Source: Sphingomonas sp. ERG5 (GTDB lineage Bacteria; Pseudomonadota; Alphaproteobacteria; Sphingomonadales; Sphingomonadaceae). From it: 64,000 nt of DNA. The translations under genes and the position numbers were made by a program. The stretch is from positions 53,461 to 117,460 of the forward strand of contig NZ_JSXI01000027.1 of the NCBI RefSeq assembly GCF_000803065.1, written 5' to 3'. Below the pieces are notes generated by a model that did no database searches, was not told the DNA's origin, and saw nothing but the letters and a program-made list of their open reading frames with translations. Shown here piece after piece: positions 54,104 to 63,036 of this stretch. Position 1 is the first letter of the stretch; every line of letters starts with the position of its first letter.

Positions 54104-55353
54104 CGACTGCCGCGCCCACGACCTGGCAGGCGGTGGTCGACGAACCCCGGGCTGCCGTGAAATGGCCCTGGGTCGCGGCGATATCGGCGGCGAATTTCGG
54201 GTTGTGGGTCGCCCTGTTCGGGCCGATTCAGTTGCTCCTCGGCGTTCAGTCGCAGGCGATCTCGCCCGAGCACAAGGTGGCCGTGCTGGGGATCGTCACC
54301 GCGGCGGGCGCGGTCTGTTCGCTGATCGCGAACCCGTTGTTCGGCGCGCTCTCCGATCGGACGGTGTCGCGGTTCGGGCGGCGGCTGCCCTGGGTGTTCC
54401 TCGGTGCTGTCGGGGGTGCGTCCAGCCTGGTCCTGCTCGCCACGGCGCAAAGCGTAACGGTGATGGTGATCGGCTGGTGCCTGGCGCAGGTCTCGCTCAA
54501 TGCTATGTTTGCGGCGGTGGTGGCGGCGGTGCCGGATCAGGTCCCCGTCGCGCAGCGCGGGTCAGTCGGCGGCTGGCTCGGGATTGCGCAGATACTGGGC
54601 CTTGTCTGCGGGGTCGCGGCGGCGGAAGCGGCGCTGCCGAGCATCGCCGCGGCCTATCTGATGTGTGTCGCGATCCTGATCGTGGCGGCGCTGCCCTATC
54701 TCATGCTGCGCCGCGATCTCGTCCTTGACCGGCGGCTTCGTCCGGCCTTTGCCTGGAAGCCCTTCCTCGCCGGGTTCTGGATCGATCCGCGGCTTCATCC
54801 CGATCTGGGCTGGGCGTGGATGACGCGTTTCGCGATCAATCTCGTCTATGCCGTCGGCACATTGTATCTGCTCTATTATCTCGGCGATGTGATGCACCGG
54901 ACCGATCCGGCCGGCGATGTCGTGACGATGACCGCGGTCAATGTCGTGACGATGGTGCTGGTCATGATCCCGGCCGGGTTGCTGTCGGACCGATTGGGGC
55001 GGCGCAAGATCTTCGTCATGGTCGCAGGAATCCTGCTGGCGTGCGGCATGGCGGTGCTGGCGGCGGGGCCCGGCTGGACCGGCGCGCTGATCGCAGCGGC
55101 CATTCTGGGTGCCGGCTTCGGCATCTACACCTCGGTCGAGTTCGCGCTGATCACCCAGGTTCTGCCCAGCGCCGCTGACCGGGGCCGCGACCTTGGCGTG
55201 ATCAATGTGGCGAATGCGCTGCCCCAGGTGCTGGCGCCCGCGATCGCCGCGCTGGTGGTGAGCTATTCCGGCTATCCCATGCTTTATGCGCTCTCCGCTT
55301 GCCTGGCGTTGTGCGGCGTCGTGATGATCCGGCAAATTCGGGGTGTCGCATGA
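54100..55353 (+). CDS. MFS/GPH-SLC45-type sugar or glycoside transporter
   Basis: 417 residues with twelve membrane helices. The N-terminal half (WPWVAAISAANFGLWVALFG, LFGALSDRTVSRFGRRLPWV) fits the GPH/SLC45 sugar-cation symporter group, including the loop 2-3 motif D-R-T-x-S-R-F-G-R-R. It would move a sugar or intact glycoside across the inner membrane. It is translationally coupled on both sides (ATGA overlaps with GH1 and amidase), which supports import of the GH1 substrate. Confidence 0.9.
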   Translation: MTTAAPTTWQAVVDEPRAAVKWPWVAAISAANFGLWVALFGPIQLLLGVQSQAISPEHKVAVLGIVTAAGAVCSLIANPLFGALSDRTVSRFGRRLPWVFLGAVGGASSLVLLATAQSVTVMVIGWCLAQVSLNAMFAAVVAAVPDQVPVAQRGSVGGWLGIAQILGLVCGVAAAEAALPSIAAAYLMCVAILIVAALPYLMLRRDLVLDRRLRPAFAWKPFLAGFWIDPRLHPDLGWAWMTRFAINLVYAVGTLYLLYYLGDVMHRTDPAGDVVTMTAVNVVTMVLVMIPAGLLSDRLGRRKIFVMVAGILLACGMAVLAAGPGWTGALIAAAILGAGFGIYTSVEFALITQVLPSAADRGRDLGVINVANALPQVLAPAIAALVVSYSGYPMLYALSACLALCGVVMIRQIRGVA

Positions 55354-56771
55354 CGGGTCGGGGGAATCTCACGCCGGTGGCCGACGCGACCGAAATGGCG
55401 GCGATGATCCGGCGCGGCGATATCAGCGCGGTCGAGGCAGTCGATGCCGCGATCGAACGGGCAGAGGCATTGCAGCCGGTGCTGAATTTCCTCGTGACGC
55501 CCTTGTTCGAGCAAGCCCGCGCACGCGCCGCGACACCGGGCCTGGACGGGCCGTTCGCCGGCGTGCCCTATCTCGTCAAGGATATGTACGACATGCCCGG
55601 CGCACCGACGCGCTGGGGTTCGCGCATGACGAGGGGCTTGCCCCCGGCCACCGCGCCGAGTGCGTCGATCGCGAAGCTCGAGCAGCAGGGGCTGGTGGTC
55701 ATTGGCAAGACCGCGCTGGGCGAATTCGGATTTCTGCCCACGACCGAGCCGCTCGCCTTTGGACCGACGCGGAACCCCTGGGATCTGACCCGGACGCCCG
55801 GCGGCTCTTCTGGCGGTTCCGCGGCGGCCGTTGCCGCCGGCATCGTGCCATTCGCTGATGCGGCCGATGGCGGCGGATCGATCCGGATCCCGGCATCGGC
55901 CTGCGGCCTGTTCGGGATGAAGCCCTCGACGGGCCGGCTCGTCGAGGAACAGGCGCCGGCGGGGCGGTTCGACCTGACCGTCGAACATTGCCTGAGCCGT
56001 AGCGTGCGGGATTCGGCAGGCCTGTTCGCGGCCACCGAACGCCCAGTCCCGGAGTCCGGCTTGCCCTTTGTCGGGCTGGTCACCGGCCCCGCGAGACGCC
56101 GGTTGCGGGTCGGCTATCTGAGCGAGGGCGTCGCCGGTCAGAGACCACATGCCGATGTGGCTGACAGCCTGAACGCTGCCCTCGGGTTGCTTGAGCAGCT
56201 CGGCCATCATGTCGAACCCACATCATGGCCGATCGACGGTAAAGTTCTTGGTCGCGATTTCGCTCTCGCTTTCTCGACCGGCGCCGCGGCGGCGGTCGGC
56301 ATGGCACGCCGGATGCTTGGCCGTGAACCCGACGAGACGATGTTCGAGCCGTTCACGCTGAACCTGGCACGCCTTGGCGCTGGGTTCGGCGCAGCGGACG
56401 TGGATGCCGCGATGGCGCGCCAGCGCGGCATGATCGCGGCTTATCGCGGCTGGTTCGCGCGGTTCGACGTCATCCTGTCGCCCGTCCTGCTCACCCCGCC
56501 GGTTGCGATCGGCGAAATCGCCGGTGACGTGCCGCCGATGATCCTGTCGGAGCGGATCTTCAACTTCATGAACCTGACCAATTTGCAGAATTACGTCGCC
56601 GCGCCGGCGATGAGCGTGCCGCTGCACTGGACGCCGGACGGTTTGCCGGTCGGCATGCAGTTCGCCGCCGATGTGGGGCAGGAACGGATGCTGTTCGAAC
56701 TCGCTTTCGAGCTGGAGGAGGCGTGCCCCTGGGCGCAGCGCCGTCCGCCGGTCTTTGCCGGGGCACATTGA
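55350..56771 (+). CDS. Amidase-signature family hydrolase
   Basis: 473 residues. The amidase-signature Ser-cisSer-Lys triad is visible: Lys in YLVKDMYD, cis-Ser in TPGGSSGGSAAAVAAG and the nucleophile Ser in DGGGSIRIPAS. Such enzymes hydrolyse carboxamides or C-N bonds in the cytosol. It overlaps the GH1-linked transporter gene by ATGA; start ATG 55350 was chosen for that reason, as upstream in-frame sequence lies inside the transporter gene. An amidase in a glycosidase operon suggests the imported compound also carries an amide. Confidence 0.93.
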   Translation: MTGRGNLTPVADATEMAAMIRRGDISAVEAVDAAIERAEALQPVLNFLVTPLFEQARARAATPGLDGPFAGVPYLVKDMYDMPGAPTRWGSRMTRGLPPATAPSASIAKLEQQGLVVIGKTALGEFGFLPTTEPLAFGPTRNPWDLTRTPGGSSGGSAAAVAAGIVPFADAADGGGSIRIPASACGLFGMKPSTGRLVEEQAPAGRFDLTVEHCLSRSVRDSAGLFAATERPVPESGLPFVGLVTGPARRRLRVGYLSEGVAGQRPHADVADSLNAALGLLEQLGHHVEPTSWPIDGKVLGRDFALAFSTGAAAAVGMARRMLGREPDETMFEPFTLNLARLGAGFGAADVDAAMARQRGMIAAYRGWFARFDVILSPVLLTPPVAIGEIAGDVPPMILSERIFNFMNLTNLQNYVAAPAMSVPLHWTPDGLPVGMQFAADVGQERMLFELAFELEEACPWAQRRPPVFAGAH

Positions 56772-56775
56772 TCTC

Positions 56776-57993
56776 ATGACCGCGCACAGCACCACGATCA
56801 ACGCGACGGACTCCACTCACTGGGTCGGCGGTCACGCTTTGTCGGGGCGGGAGATCGTCGCGGCGCTGATCTTCGGTGTCGTGGGCATCATGATCCCCGG
56901 ACTCCAGCCCTTGCTCCTCGGCGCACTGGCCGAAAGCGGACGGCTGTCCGCGGCGCAGATCGGATATGCCGCGACCGTCGAATTGCTCGCCATGGGGGCG
57001 GCCGCGATTTTGGCGGGCGCTTTGTTCAAGCCGGTGCGGCTGCGCCTGATTGCCGTGCTCGCCTGCCTGGCGCTGGCGGCGATCGATGCGCTGACCGCGC
57101 GTTTGCAGGGGCCGGATCTCGTGCTGGCCCGCGCCGCCGCGGGGGTGCCGAGCGGCGTTCTGATCTGGATCACCTTGTCGATGATCGCGCGTTCGCCCAC
57201 GCCGGAGCGCTGGGCCGGCATCTATCTGACTGTCCAGACGCTGGCCCAGTTTCTCCTGGCGGCGATGTTGGCGGCGACGGTGATGCCGCATTGGGGTGTC
57301 GATGGCGGCTTCGTGTCGCTTGCCATATTATGTCTCGTGGCGATGGCGGCGGCGTTCGCGCTGCCGAACCAATATGTGCCGCTGCCTGGTGGCGCGGCGG
57401 ATGGCGGGCCCGCCGGATTCCCCGTCATGCGCGGCTGGATCGCGCTCCTGGCGGCATTTTTCTATCTCGTGTCGATCGGCGCCGTCTGGGTCTATGCCGA
57501 GCCGCTGTCGCGTCAGGCGGGCCATGGGCCGATGGTGATCGGCGCCGCGGTGTCGATCTCGCTTGCCTGCCAGGTGGCGGGCGGCGCGCTGGCGACATTG
57601 CTCGCGGGCCGGGTGCGCTGGAGCCATATGCTGACGCTGTGCGGCCTCGCCAGTCTGGCGGTGCTGGGCGGGTTCGCGCTGCTTCCCCCCGCCGGGCTGT
57701 TCCTGGTCCTGTCGGGCTTGTTCGGCTTTCTCTGGCTGTTCGCGCTGCCCTTTCTCGTGCCGATGGCGATCGAGGCCGACCCGACGCGCCGCGCCGCGGT
57801 GCTGCTGGGTGGCGCACAGCTGCTTGGTGCAAGTCTCGGCCCGCTCTTCGCCTCGATGCTGGTGAGCGATGCCGAGACTCGCGGTGCACTGGGCCTGGGG
57901 GCCGCCGCACTGTGCCTTTTCCTGATCATCACGACCTGGCTGCATCGCGTCAGCGCGCGCCAGATCTTCAACACCATTGAGAGTGAAACTTGA
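56776..57993 (+). CDS. MFS transporter (second in the operon)
   Basis: 405 residues with about twelve membrane helices and little other motif content; REIVAALIFGVVGIMIPGLQ opens helix 1 and ARAAAGVPSGVLIWI resembles an MFS motif-C-like helix. Distinct from the GPH-type transporter at 54100, so it may handle the aglycone, the amide product or an efflux step. Start ATG 56776 is 4 bp after the amidase stop; no clear ribosome-binding site, consistent with coupling. Confidence 0.85.
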   Translation: MTAHSTTINATDSTHWVGGHALSGREIVAALIFGVVGIMIPGLQPLLLGALAESGRLSAAQIGYAATVELLAMGAAAILAGALFKPVRLRLIAVLACLALAAIDALTARLQGPDLVLARAAAGVPSGVLIWITLSMIARSPTPERWAGIYLTVQTLAQFLLAAMLAATVMPHWGVDGGFVSLAILCLVAMAAAFALPNQYVPLPGGAADGGPAGFPVMRGWIALLAAFFYLVSIGAVWVYAEPLSRQAGHGPMVIGAAVSISLACQVAGGALATLLAGRVRWSHMLTLCGLASLAVLGGFALLPPAGLFLVLSGLFGFLWLFALPFLVPMAIEADPTRRAAVLLGGAQLLGASLGPLFASMLVSDAETRGALGLGAAALCLFLIITTWLHRVSARQIFNTIESET

Positions 57994-58661
57994 CGAACAT
58001 GACGAAATCAGGCGCGGCCGCCCCGGCCGATGCCGGTGCCGTACCCAAAGCGCCGCCCAAACAGGCGCGCGCACAACAGACTCGCGAACATCTGCTCGAT
58101 GTCGCCGGCGCGTTGCTGGCCGAGATCGGGATGGAGCGTATCTCGACCAACCTGATCTGCAATCGGGCCGGCGTGACGCCCCCGGCGCTCTATCGCTATT
58201 TCGAAGATAAATATGCGGTGATCGAGGCGCTTGGCTGGCGCCTGATGGAGCGTCAGAATCAGGTGCTGGTCGCCTGGATGGAGCGTCATCTGCCGCACGG
58301 TATCGATGTCGTCACCGCCAATATCGAGGAATTGCTGCGCGAGACGGCGCGGGTAACCGAATCCGAGCCAGGCGGTGTGTGGATCGAGCGGGCGCTCCAC
58401 GCCACGCCGAAGCTCGCGCATGTCCGGATCGAATCGCACCGCTACGTCACCGATCGCCAGGTCGAGGCTTATGCGCCGTTCTTTCCCGAACTGCCCCGTC
58501 ACGTGTTGTGGCGCCGCGTCCGGATGGCGGTCGAGTTCGGCTACGTCACTGATGAGATGCTGAGCGAGGAGGACAGCATCCCCCGCGATGATGTTTTTGC
58601 CGAAGCTGCACGGATGCTGCGCCTTGTGCTGCGTGGTGAAGACAATGGAGGAGCAGCATGA
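57990..58661 (+). CDS. TetR/AcrR-family transcription regulator
   Basis: 223 residues. After a disordered Ala/Pro start, residues ~28-75 form the TetR HTH (QQTREHLLDVAGALLAEIGM, ISTNLICNRAGVTPPALYRY). The ligand-binding C-terminal helices follow. It starts with TTG 57990 overlapping the MFS stop, or ATG 57999. Within the catabolic operon it most likely represses this operon through the palindrome at 50205-50221, released by the substrate or an intermediate (inference). Coupled to the oxidase gene by ATGA. Confidence 0.92.
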   Translation: MTNMTKSGAAAPADAGAVPKAPPKQARAQQTREHLLDVAGALLAEIGMERISTNLICNRAGVTPPALYRYFEDKYAVIEALGWRLMERQNQVLVAWMERHLPHGIDVVTANIEELLRETARVTESEPGGVWIERALHATPKLAHVRIESHRYVTDRQVEAYAPFFPELPRHVLWRRVRMAVEFGYVTDEMLSEEDSIPRDDVFAEAARMLRLVLRGEDNGGAA

Positions 58662-59935
58662 CCGAGTGGCGTAACTGGTCAGGCAGTGTCGTGGCGCGGC
58701 CCGCCGATATCGTCCATCCCGTGACTGAGGACGATCTGAGCAAACGGATCGCCCAGGCCGGCAAAGTGCGCGTGGTCGGTGCCGGGCATTCCTTCATGCC
58801 CTTGTGCGAAACCGATGGCTTGTTGCTGTGTCTCGACTCGTTGGAGGGCAGCATCGAGATCGCGCCCGATGGCCGCAGCGCCTGGGCACCAGCCGGCTGG
58901 AGCCTGGCTCGCCTGACTCGCGCGCTGTGGGACAAGGGTTATTCGCTGCCCAATCAGGGCGACGTCAATCCGCAGTCGCTTGCCGGGGCGGTCTCGACCG
59001 GTACGCATGGCACCGGCGCGGAGCTTGGCAGCCTCGCGACGTTTGCGCGCGGCTTCCGGCTGGTGTTGGCCGATGGCTCGATGGTGCAATGCAGCGCCAC
59101 CGAGCGGCCCGACCTGTTCCAGGCGCAACGGCTGTCGCTGGGGCTGCTCGGCGTCGTCACGCGGATCGAGGTCGATATCCTGCCGGCCTATCATCTGGTG
59201 GAGCGGCTTAGTATCATGCCGCTGGCCGAAATCATCGAACAATGGCCGGAACTCGAGAAGCGGCACCGCCATGTCGAATTCTGGCTTTTCCCCTATTCCG
59301 ATCAAGCGATCCTCAAGACGCTCGACATATGCGATCCGACGCCCGAGCCCAAGGCGACGTCGGACATGTCGGAGGGCATCTTCAAATTCTATTGCGAACT
59401 GGCGACCGTAATGCCGACGCTGACGCCGGTGCTGCAGCGGACGCTGATGCGCCTGATCGGGAAGGGAAGCCGCCGCGGCCCCGCCTATAGCGTATTTCCG
59501 TCGGATCGCACGACACGCTTCGAGGAGATGGAATATGAATTGCCGCGCGCTGCCGGTTTCGCGGCGCTGAACGAGGTCGTCGCCTGGATTCGCAAGAACC
59601 GCCTGCCGGTCAGCTTCCCGTTCGAATATCGTATCGTCGCGGGCGACGATATCTGGCTCAGTCCGTTCAACCAGGGGCCGGGCGCGTCGGTCTCGATGCA
59701 CCAATATACCAAGATGCCATGGCAAGCGGTCTTCGCGGGGGCCGAGACGATCTTCCGCGCCCATGGCGGCCGTCCGCACTGGGCCAAGCGGCACAATCTG
59801 ACCGCGCGCGATGTCCATGATCTCTATCCGATGGCCGAACGCTTCGGCGCGATCCGGCGCGACACGGACCCGACCGCAAAATTTGCCAATGCGCATCTGA
59901 CGAGCCTGTTCGGCATCGACCCGCCATCAGCTTGA
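58658..59935 (+). CDS. FAD-linked sugar (lactone/alditol) oxidase, ALO family
   Basis: 425 residues of the D-arabinono-1,4-lactone oxidase/alditol oxidase group. The N-terminal PCMH FAD domain has VRVVGAGHSFMPLCETDG and LAGAVSTGTHGTG (FAD-pyrophosphate site; the covalent-His position is GAGHS). The C-terminal ALO domain has FPFEYRIVAGDDIWLSPFNQ and GGRPHWAKRH. It would oxidise a sugar, alditol or lactone released by GH1. No signal peptide, so cytosolic. Confidence 0.92.
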   Translation: MTEWRNWSGSVVARPADIVHPVTEDDLSKRIAQAGKVRVVGAGHSFMPLCETDGLLLCLDSLEGSIEIAPDGRSAWAPAGWSLARLTRALWDKGYSLPNQGDVNPQSLAGAVSTGTHGTGAELGSLATFARGFRLVLADGSMVQCSATERPDLFQAQRLSLGLLGVVTRIEVDILPAYHLVERLSIMPLAEIIEQWPELEKRHRHVEFWLFPYSDQAILKTLDICDPTPEPKATSDMSEGIFKFYCELATVMPTLTPVLQRTLMRLIGKGSRRGPAYSVFPSDRTTRFEEMEYELPRAAGFAALNEVVAWIRKNRLPVSFPFEYRIVAGDDIWLSPFNQGPGASVSMHQYTKMPWQAVFAGAETIFRAHGGRPHWAKRHNLTARDVHDLYPMAERFGAIRRDTDPTAKFANAHLTSLFGIDPPSA

Positions 59936-59966
59936 TCTTCACGTCTTTGATCGTCAGGGCAGCCAT

Positions 59967-61103
59967 ATGACCGACCTCCACCTCCATGATTACCTGATCG
60001 ACCTGCCCGGGTCGCGCGCCGCGCTGAACACCCCGGTGCTGGTCATCGATCGAGATGCGCTCGACCGCAATATCGCGCGCATGGCCGATTTCGCTACGGG
60101 CAAAGGCGTGAAGCTGCGGCCGCACACCAAGACGCACAAAAGCCTGGATGTGGCGCGCTTGCAACTCGCGGCGGGGGCCGTGGGCATTTGCTGCGCGAAG
60201 CTCGGCGAGGCTGAAGCGCTGACTGACAGCGGCGAGGTCGACAGCGTGCTGATCACGTCACCGGTGGTCTCGGCCCCGGCGATCGCCCGACTGAAGGCGC
60301 TTCACGACCGGATCGCCGACCTGATGGTGGTGGTCGATCATCCCGATAATGTTCGCGCGCTGGCGGCGGTGTTTCCCGCCGATCGGCCGCTTGGCGTGCT
60401 GATCGATATCGATCCCGGCATCCACCGCACCGGCGTCACTTCGCTCGATGCCGCGGTGGCACTGGCAAGCGACATCGCCGCGCAACCCTCGCTCCGCTTC
60501 AAGGGCGTGCAATATTATTGCGGGGTGCATCAGCATATCGCCTCCTATGCCGATCGCCGTACGGCGATCGAGGAGCGCACCGCCTATCTTACGACCATCG
60601 TCACGGCGCTCCAGGCCGCCGGAACGCCGGCCGGCATCGTCAGTGGCGGCGGCACCGGCACGCACCGCATCGATGGCGATCTCGGCGCCTTTACCGAGCT
60701 CCAGGTCGGATCCTACGTCTTCATGGACCGGCAATATGCCGAGTGCGACCTGGGTGGCCATGGCGAGCAATTGTTCGAAACGTCGTTGTTCGTCGATGCC
60801 CGCGTGGTCAGCGCCAACACGCCGGGCATGATCACCATCGATGCCGGCTTCAAGGCGTTCGCCACCGATGGCGGTTCGCCGGTGGTGGCGAACGGCGCAC
60901 CCGAGGGTGCCGCCTATCGCTTCATGGGCGACGAACATGGTGCGATCTTTCCCTCGGGGGAGGGGCGGCGGCTCGCTGATGTGGTGAGCCTGCAGGTTCC
61001 CCACTGCGACCCTACCGTCAATCTGTACGACGCCTATCATGTGGTGCGAGGCGATGTGCTGGTCGATATCTGGCCGGTGACCGCGCGCGGGCGTTCGCGC
61101 TAG
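59967..61103 (+). CDS. DSD1-family PLP enzyme (D-serine dehydratase/D-threonine aldolase-like)
   Basis: 378 residues, fold-type III PLP enzyme. The PLP lysine is Lys55 in RPHTKTHK; VSGGGTGTHRI and LQVGSYVFMDRQY shape the PLP phosphate site; the C-terminal VPHCDPTVNLYD provides the His/Cys zinc site typical of DSD1-like enzymes. Known members cleave D-threonine/phenylserine-type 3-hydroxy-D-amino acids or dehydrate D-serine. As the last gene of the operon (31-bp gap), it suggests that the degraded compound contains or yields a beta-hydroxy amino acid. Confidence 0.92.
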   Translation: MTDLHLHDYLIDLPGSRAALNTPVLVIDRDALDRNIARMADFATGKGVKLRPHTKTHKSLDVARLQLAAGAVGICCAKLGEAEALTDSGEVDSVLITSPVVSAPAIARLKALHDRIADLMVVVDHPDNVRALAAVFPADRPLGVLIDIDPGIHRTGVTSLDAAVALASDIAAQPSLRFKGVQYYCGVHQHIASYADRRTAIEERTAYLTTIVTALQAAGTPAGIVSGGGTGTHRIDGDLGAFTELQVGSYVFMDRQYAECDLGGHGEQLFETSLFVDARVVSANTPGMITIDAGFKAFATDGGSPVVANGAPEGAAYRFMGDEHGAIFPSGEGRRLADVVSLQVPHCDPTVNLYDAYHVVRGDVLVDIWPVTARGRSR

Positions 61104-61409
61104 AACGGTTTCGAGCTGGGTTAACCCACCCCCGTTTGCCCTGAGCCTGTCGAAGGGCACGCGCAGCGTATGGGCTTCGACAAGCTCAGCCCGAACGGGG
61201 GCAATTCCACCCAGGTCGATGGCGCTGTAGAAGGGGGCTGCGAGCGCCCGGGAGAAGCGGAGGGCCGTTCTGGCCCTGCCCATTCGACTGACCTCTGTTC
61301 GCTGGTATCCGGTTCGTGGCGACCGGCAGGAAGCGAGGTTCGCCCGACTGGATCATGCTCTTCTGATCTGACGAATTCCTGCCCGAAGGACGGCCCCGCG
61401 CGGGCGTGC
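61104..61409. other. Gene-free region with an interspersed palindrome
   Basis: 306 bp between the convergent PLP-enzyme and UbiB-like genes. It holds the 12-bp palindrome TGGGTTAACCCA (61117-61128), possibly part of a terminator, and the sphingomonad-type repeat at 61129-61201. From 61202 to 61409 no gene or motif was recognised; frames there are interrupted or lack coding character. Confidence 0.5.
61129..61201. repeat. Sphingomonad-type interspersed inverted repeat (REP-like)
   Basis: A 30-nt left arm (61129-61158) and right arm (61172-61201) are imperfect inverted repeats matching at 24 of 30 positions around a 13-nt spacer. The right-arm core GGCTTCGACAAGCTCAGCCC is a sequence I associate with very abundant intergenic palindromes in Sphingomonadaceae genomes (recalled, not searched). 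It lies between convergent genes. Confidence 0.75.
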
Positions 61410-62945
61410 TCAGCGCAGAAAAGCGGCAACGATCACCCCAAAACCGATCGTCGCGCCCGCCAGCAGGATCGCCATCCCCACCCATCGTCCGGTCGCGGCG
61501 ATCGCCTGGGCAATGTCCTTCTCGCTGGTATCGACCTTTGCCGGGCCGCTTTCGAGCTTCTGGACCGCGGCACGGATCAGGCGGGGGGCATCGTCTCCCA
61601 CCTTGGCGATTTCCCACAGCACCGCGCCCAGCGCCGGTCCCCAGCTTCCCGGCGACAAGCGTGCGGCAAGGATCCGCGTATAGGATCGACGCATTGCCGC
61701 GGAAAGGTCGAAGCCCGGCTCGATTCCGGCAAGTACGCCATCGACCGTGACCAGCGCCTTGAAGATCAGCAACAGGTCGGGCGGCAGTACCAGCCCCTCA
61801 TTGCGCAGCAAGGGCAGGAAATCAGCGACCATCGCGCTGAGAATCAGGCGCTGCCCGCCATGCCGCGCGACCAACTGTTCCGCCGCGAGCAGGATGCGGT
61901 CGCGGGGTACGCCACTGTCTTTCGACCAGATCGCCAGCGTGTCCGCCAGCGCGCCCGGGTCGCCCGAGGTCAGCGACTGGACGAAGCTCAGAAACTCCTC
62001 GCGCCGGCGCGGGCTGACATGGCCGATCATGCCCAGGTCGAGCAGCGCCAGACGGTTGCCGGGCAAGCAAAGCAGATTGCCCGGATGCGGATCGGCATGG
62101 AAGCGGCCGTTGATCAGCACCATGTCGAGCACGACGTCGGCGCTCAGGCTGGCGATCTCGGCGGGGTCGATGCCGGCGGCGCGCAACGTGTCGCCGTCAC
62201 GGGGCGGCACGCCATCGACATAGTCCATCACCAGCAGCGCTTCGGAGGTCCATTCCCAATGGATTTCCGGCACGACGAGTTTCTCATTGCCGGAAAAATC
62301 GTCGCGCAACCGGTCGGCATTGCGGCCCTCATTGCTGAAATCGAGTTCCTCCAGCACTGCCTGCGCCAATTGCCTGACCATCGCGACCGGCGCGAAGCGG
62401 CGCGCATCGGCATTGGCATTCTCCACGATCGTGGCGAGATGCGCGATCAGGCGGAGATCGGCTTCCATGACCGGGCGGATCCCGGGGCGCCGGATCTTGA
62501 GCACGACGGGTCGGCCATCGGCCAGTACCGCCTTGTGCACCTGCGCCATCGAGGCGGCGGCAAGCGGCGTCGCATCGAAGCTGGCAAAGGCGGCCTCCGG
62601 CGGCTGGCCAAGGGCGAGTTCGACCTCTGGCCGCAATGTCTCGAACGGCAAAGTCGGTGCGCGGCTGTGCAGATGCTCCAGTTCCGCGATCCAGTGTGGC
62701 GGCAACAGATCGGCGCGCGTGGCGAGGATTTGCCCCAGTTTCACGAAGGTCGGGCCCAGCGCTTCGAGTGCGAGCCGGGTGCGGTGAGGCAGGGTGTCGG
62801 CGTCCATCGCGCCATCGACGTCGCGCGCCTTCGCTTCGAGTCCGAGGCGCACGAGCAGGACATCAAGCCCGTACCGCGTGGCGATGCTCGTGATCTCCGC
62901 GAGGCGATTGCGATCCCGGGCCGCCACCATGAGTGTCTTGATCAT
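61410..62945 (-). CDS. ubiB: UbiB/ABC1-family atypical kinase
   Basis: 511 residues. The family-specific KxGQ motif is FVKLGQILATRADLLP (about 66-81). The ATP-site ASMAQVHKAV (Ala-rich loop), catalytic FHADPHPGNLL and metal-binding LDLGMIG follow, and the C-terminus has two membrane helices. It supports ubiquinone biosynthesis or lipid handling at the membrane. Start ATG 62945 (MIKTLMVAARDRNRL) was chosen because the longer frame passes through a perfect 16-bp hairpin at 62994-63028. The symbol is by family; a paralogue elsewhere may be the true UbiB. Confidence 0.87.
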   Translation of the reverse strand: MIKTLMVAARDRNRLAEITSIATRYGLDVLLVRLGLEAKARDVDGAMDADTLPHRTRLALEALGPTFVKLGQILATRADLLPPHWIAELEHLHSRAPTLPFETLRPEVELALGQPPEAAFASFDATPLAAASMAQVHKAVLADGRPVVLKIRRPGIRPVMEADLRLIAHLATIVENANADARRFAPVAMVRQLAQAVLEELDFSNEGRNADRLRDDFSGNEKLVVPEIHWEWTSEALLVMDYVDGVPPRDGDTLRAAGIDPAEIASLSADVVLDMVLINGRFHADPHPGNLLCLPGNRLALLDLGMIGHVSPRRREEFLSFVQSLTSGDPGALADTLAIWSKDSGVPRDRILLAAEQLVARHGGQRLILSAMVADFLPLLRNEGLVLPPDLLLIFKALVTVDGVLAGIEPGFDLSAAMRRSYTRILAARLSPGSWGPALGAVLWEIAKVGDDAPRLIRAAVQKLESGPAKVDTSEKDIAQAIAATGRWVGMAILLAGATIGFGVIVAAFLR

Positions 62946-62993
62946 GGCTGACCGGATAGCGGATGATCCGGGTGGAGGCGAGGCGTCCGCGTC

Positions 62994-63028
62994 CGAGGCC
63001 GATCGAAGCATGGCTTCGATCGGCCTCG
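62994..63028. terminator. Perfect 16-bp hairpin with 3-nt loop
   Basis: CGAGGCCGATCGAAGC (62994-63009) and GCTTCGATCGGCCTCG (63013-63028) are fully complementary around ATG. It begins 9 bp downstream of the SDR gene stop on the minus strand and precedes the UbiB-like gene. The stability suggests a transcription terminator, though no T-tract follows on either strand. Confidence 0.65.
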
Positions 63029-63036
63029 CGCCCTGA

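Noticed and set aside
60258..61283. 341-codon minus-strand frame opposite the PLP enzyme and the repeat
   Set aside because: Its N-terminal part is the translation of the interspersed palindrome and the rest is antisense to the PLP enzyme gene.
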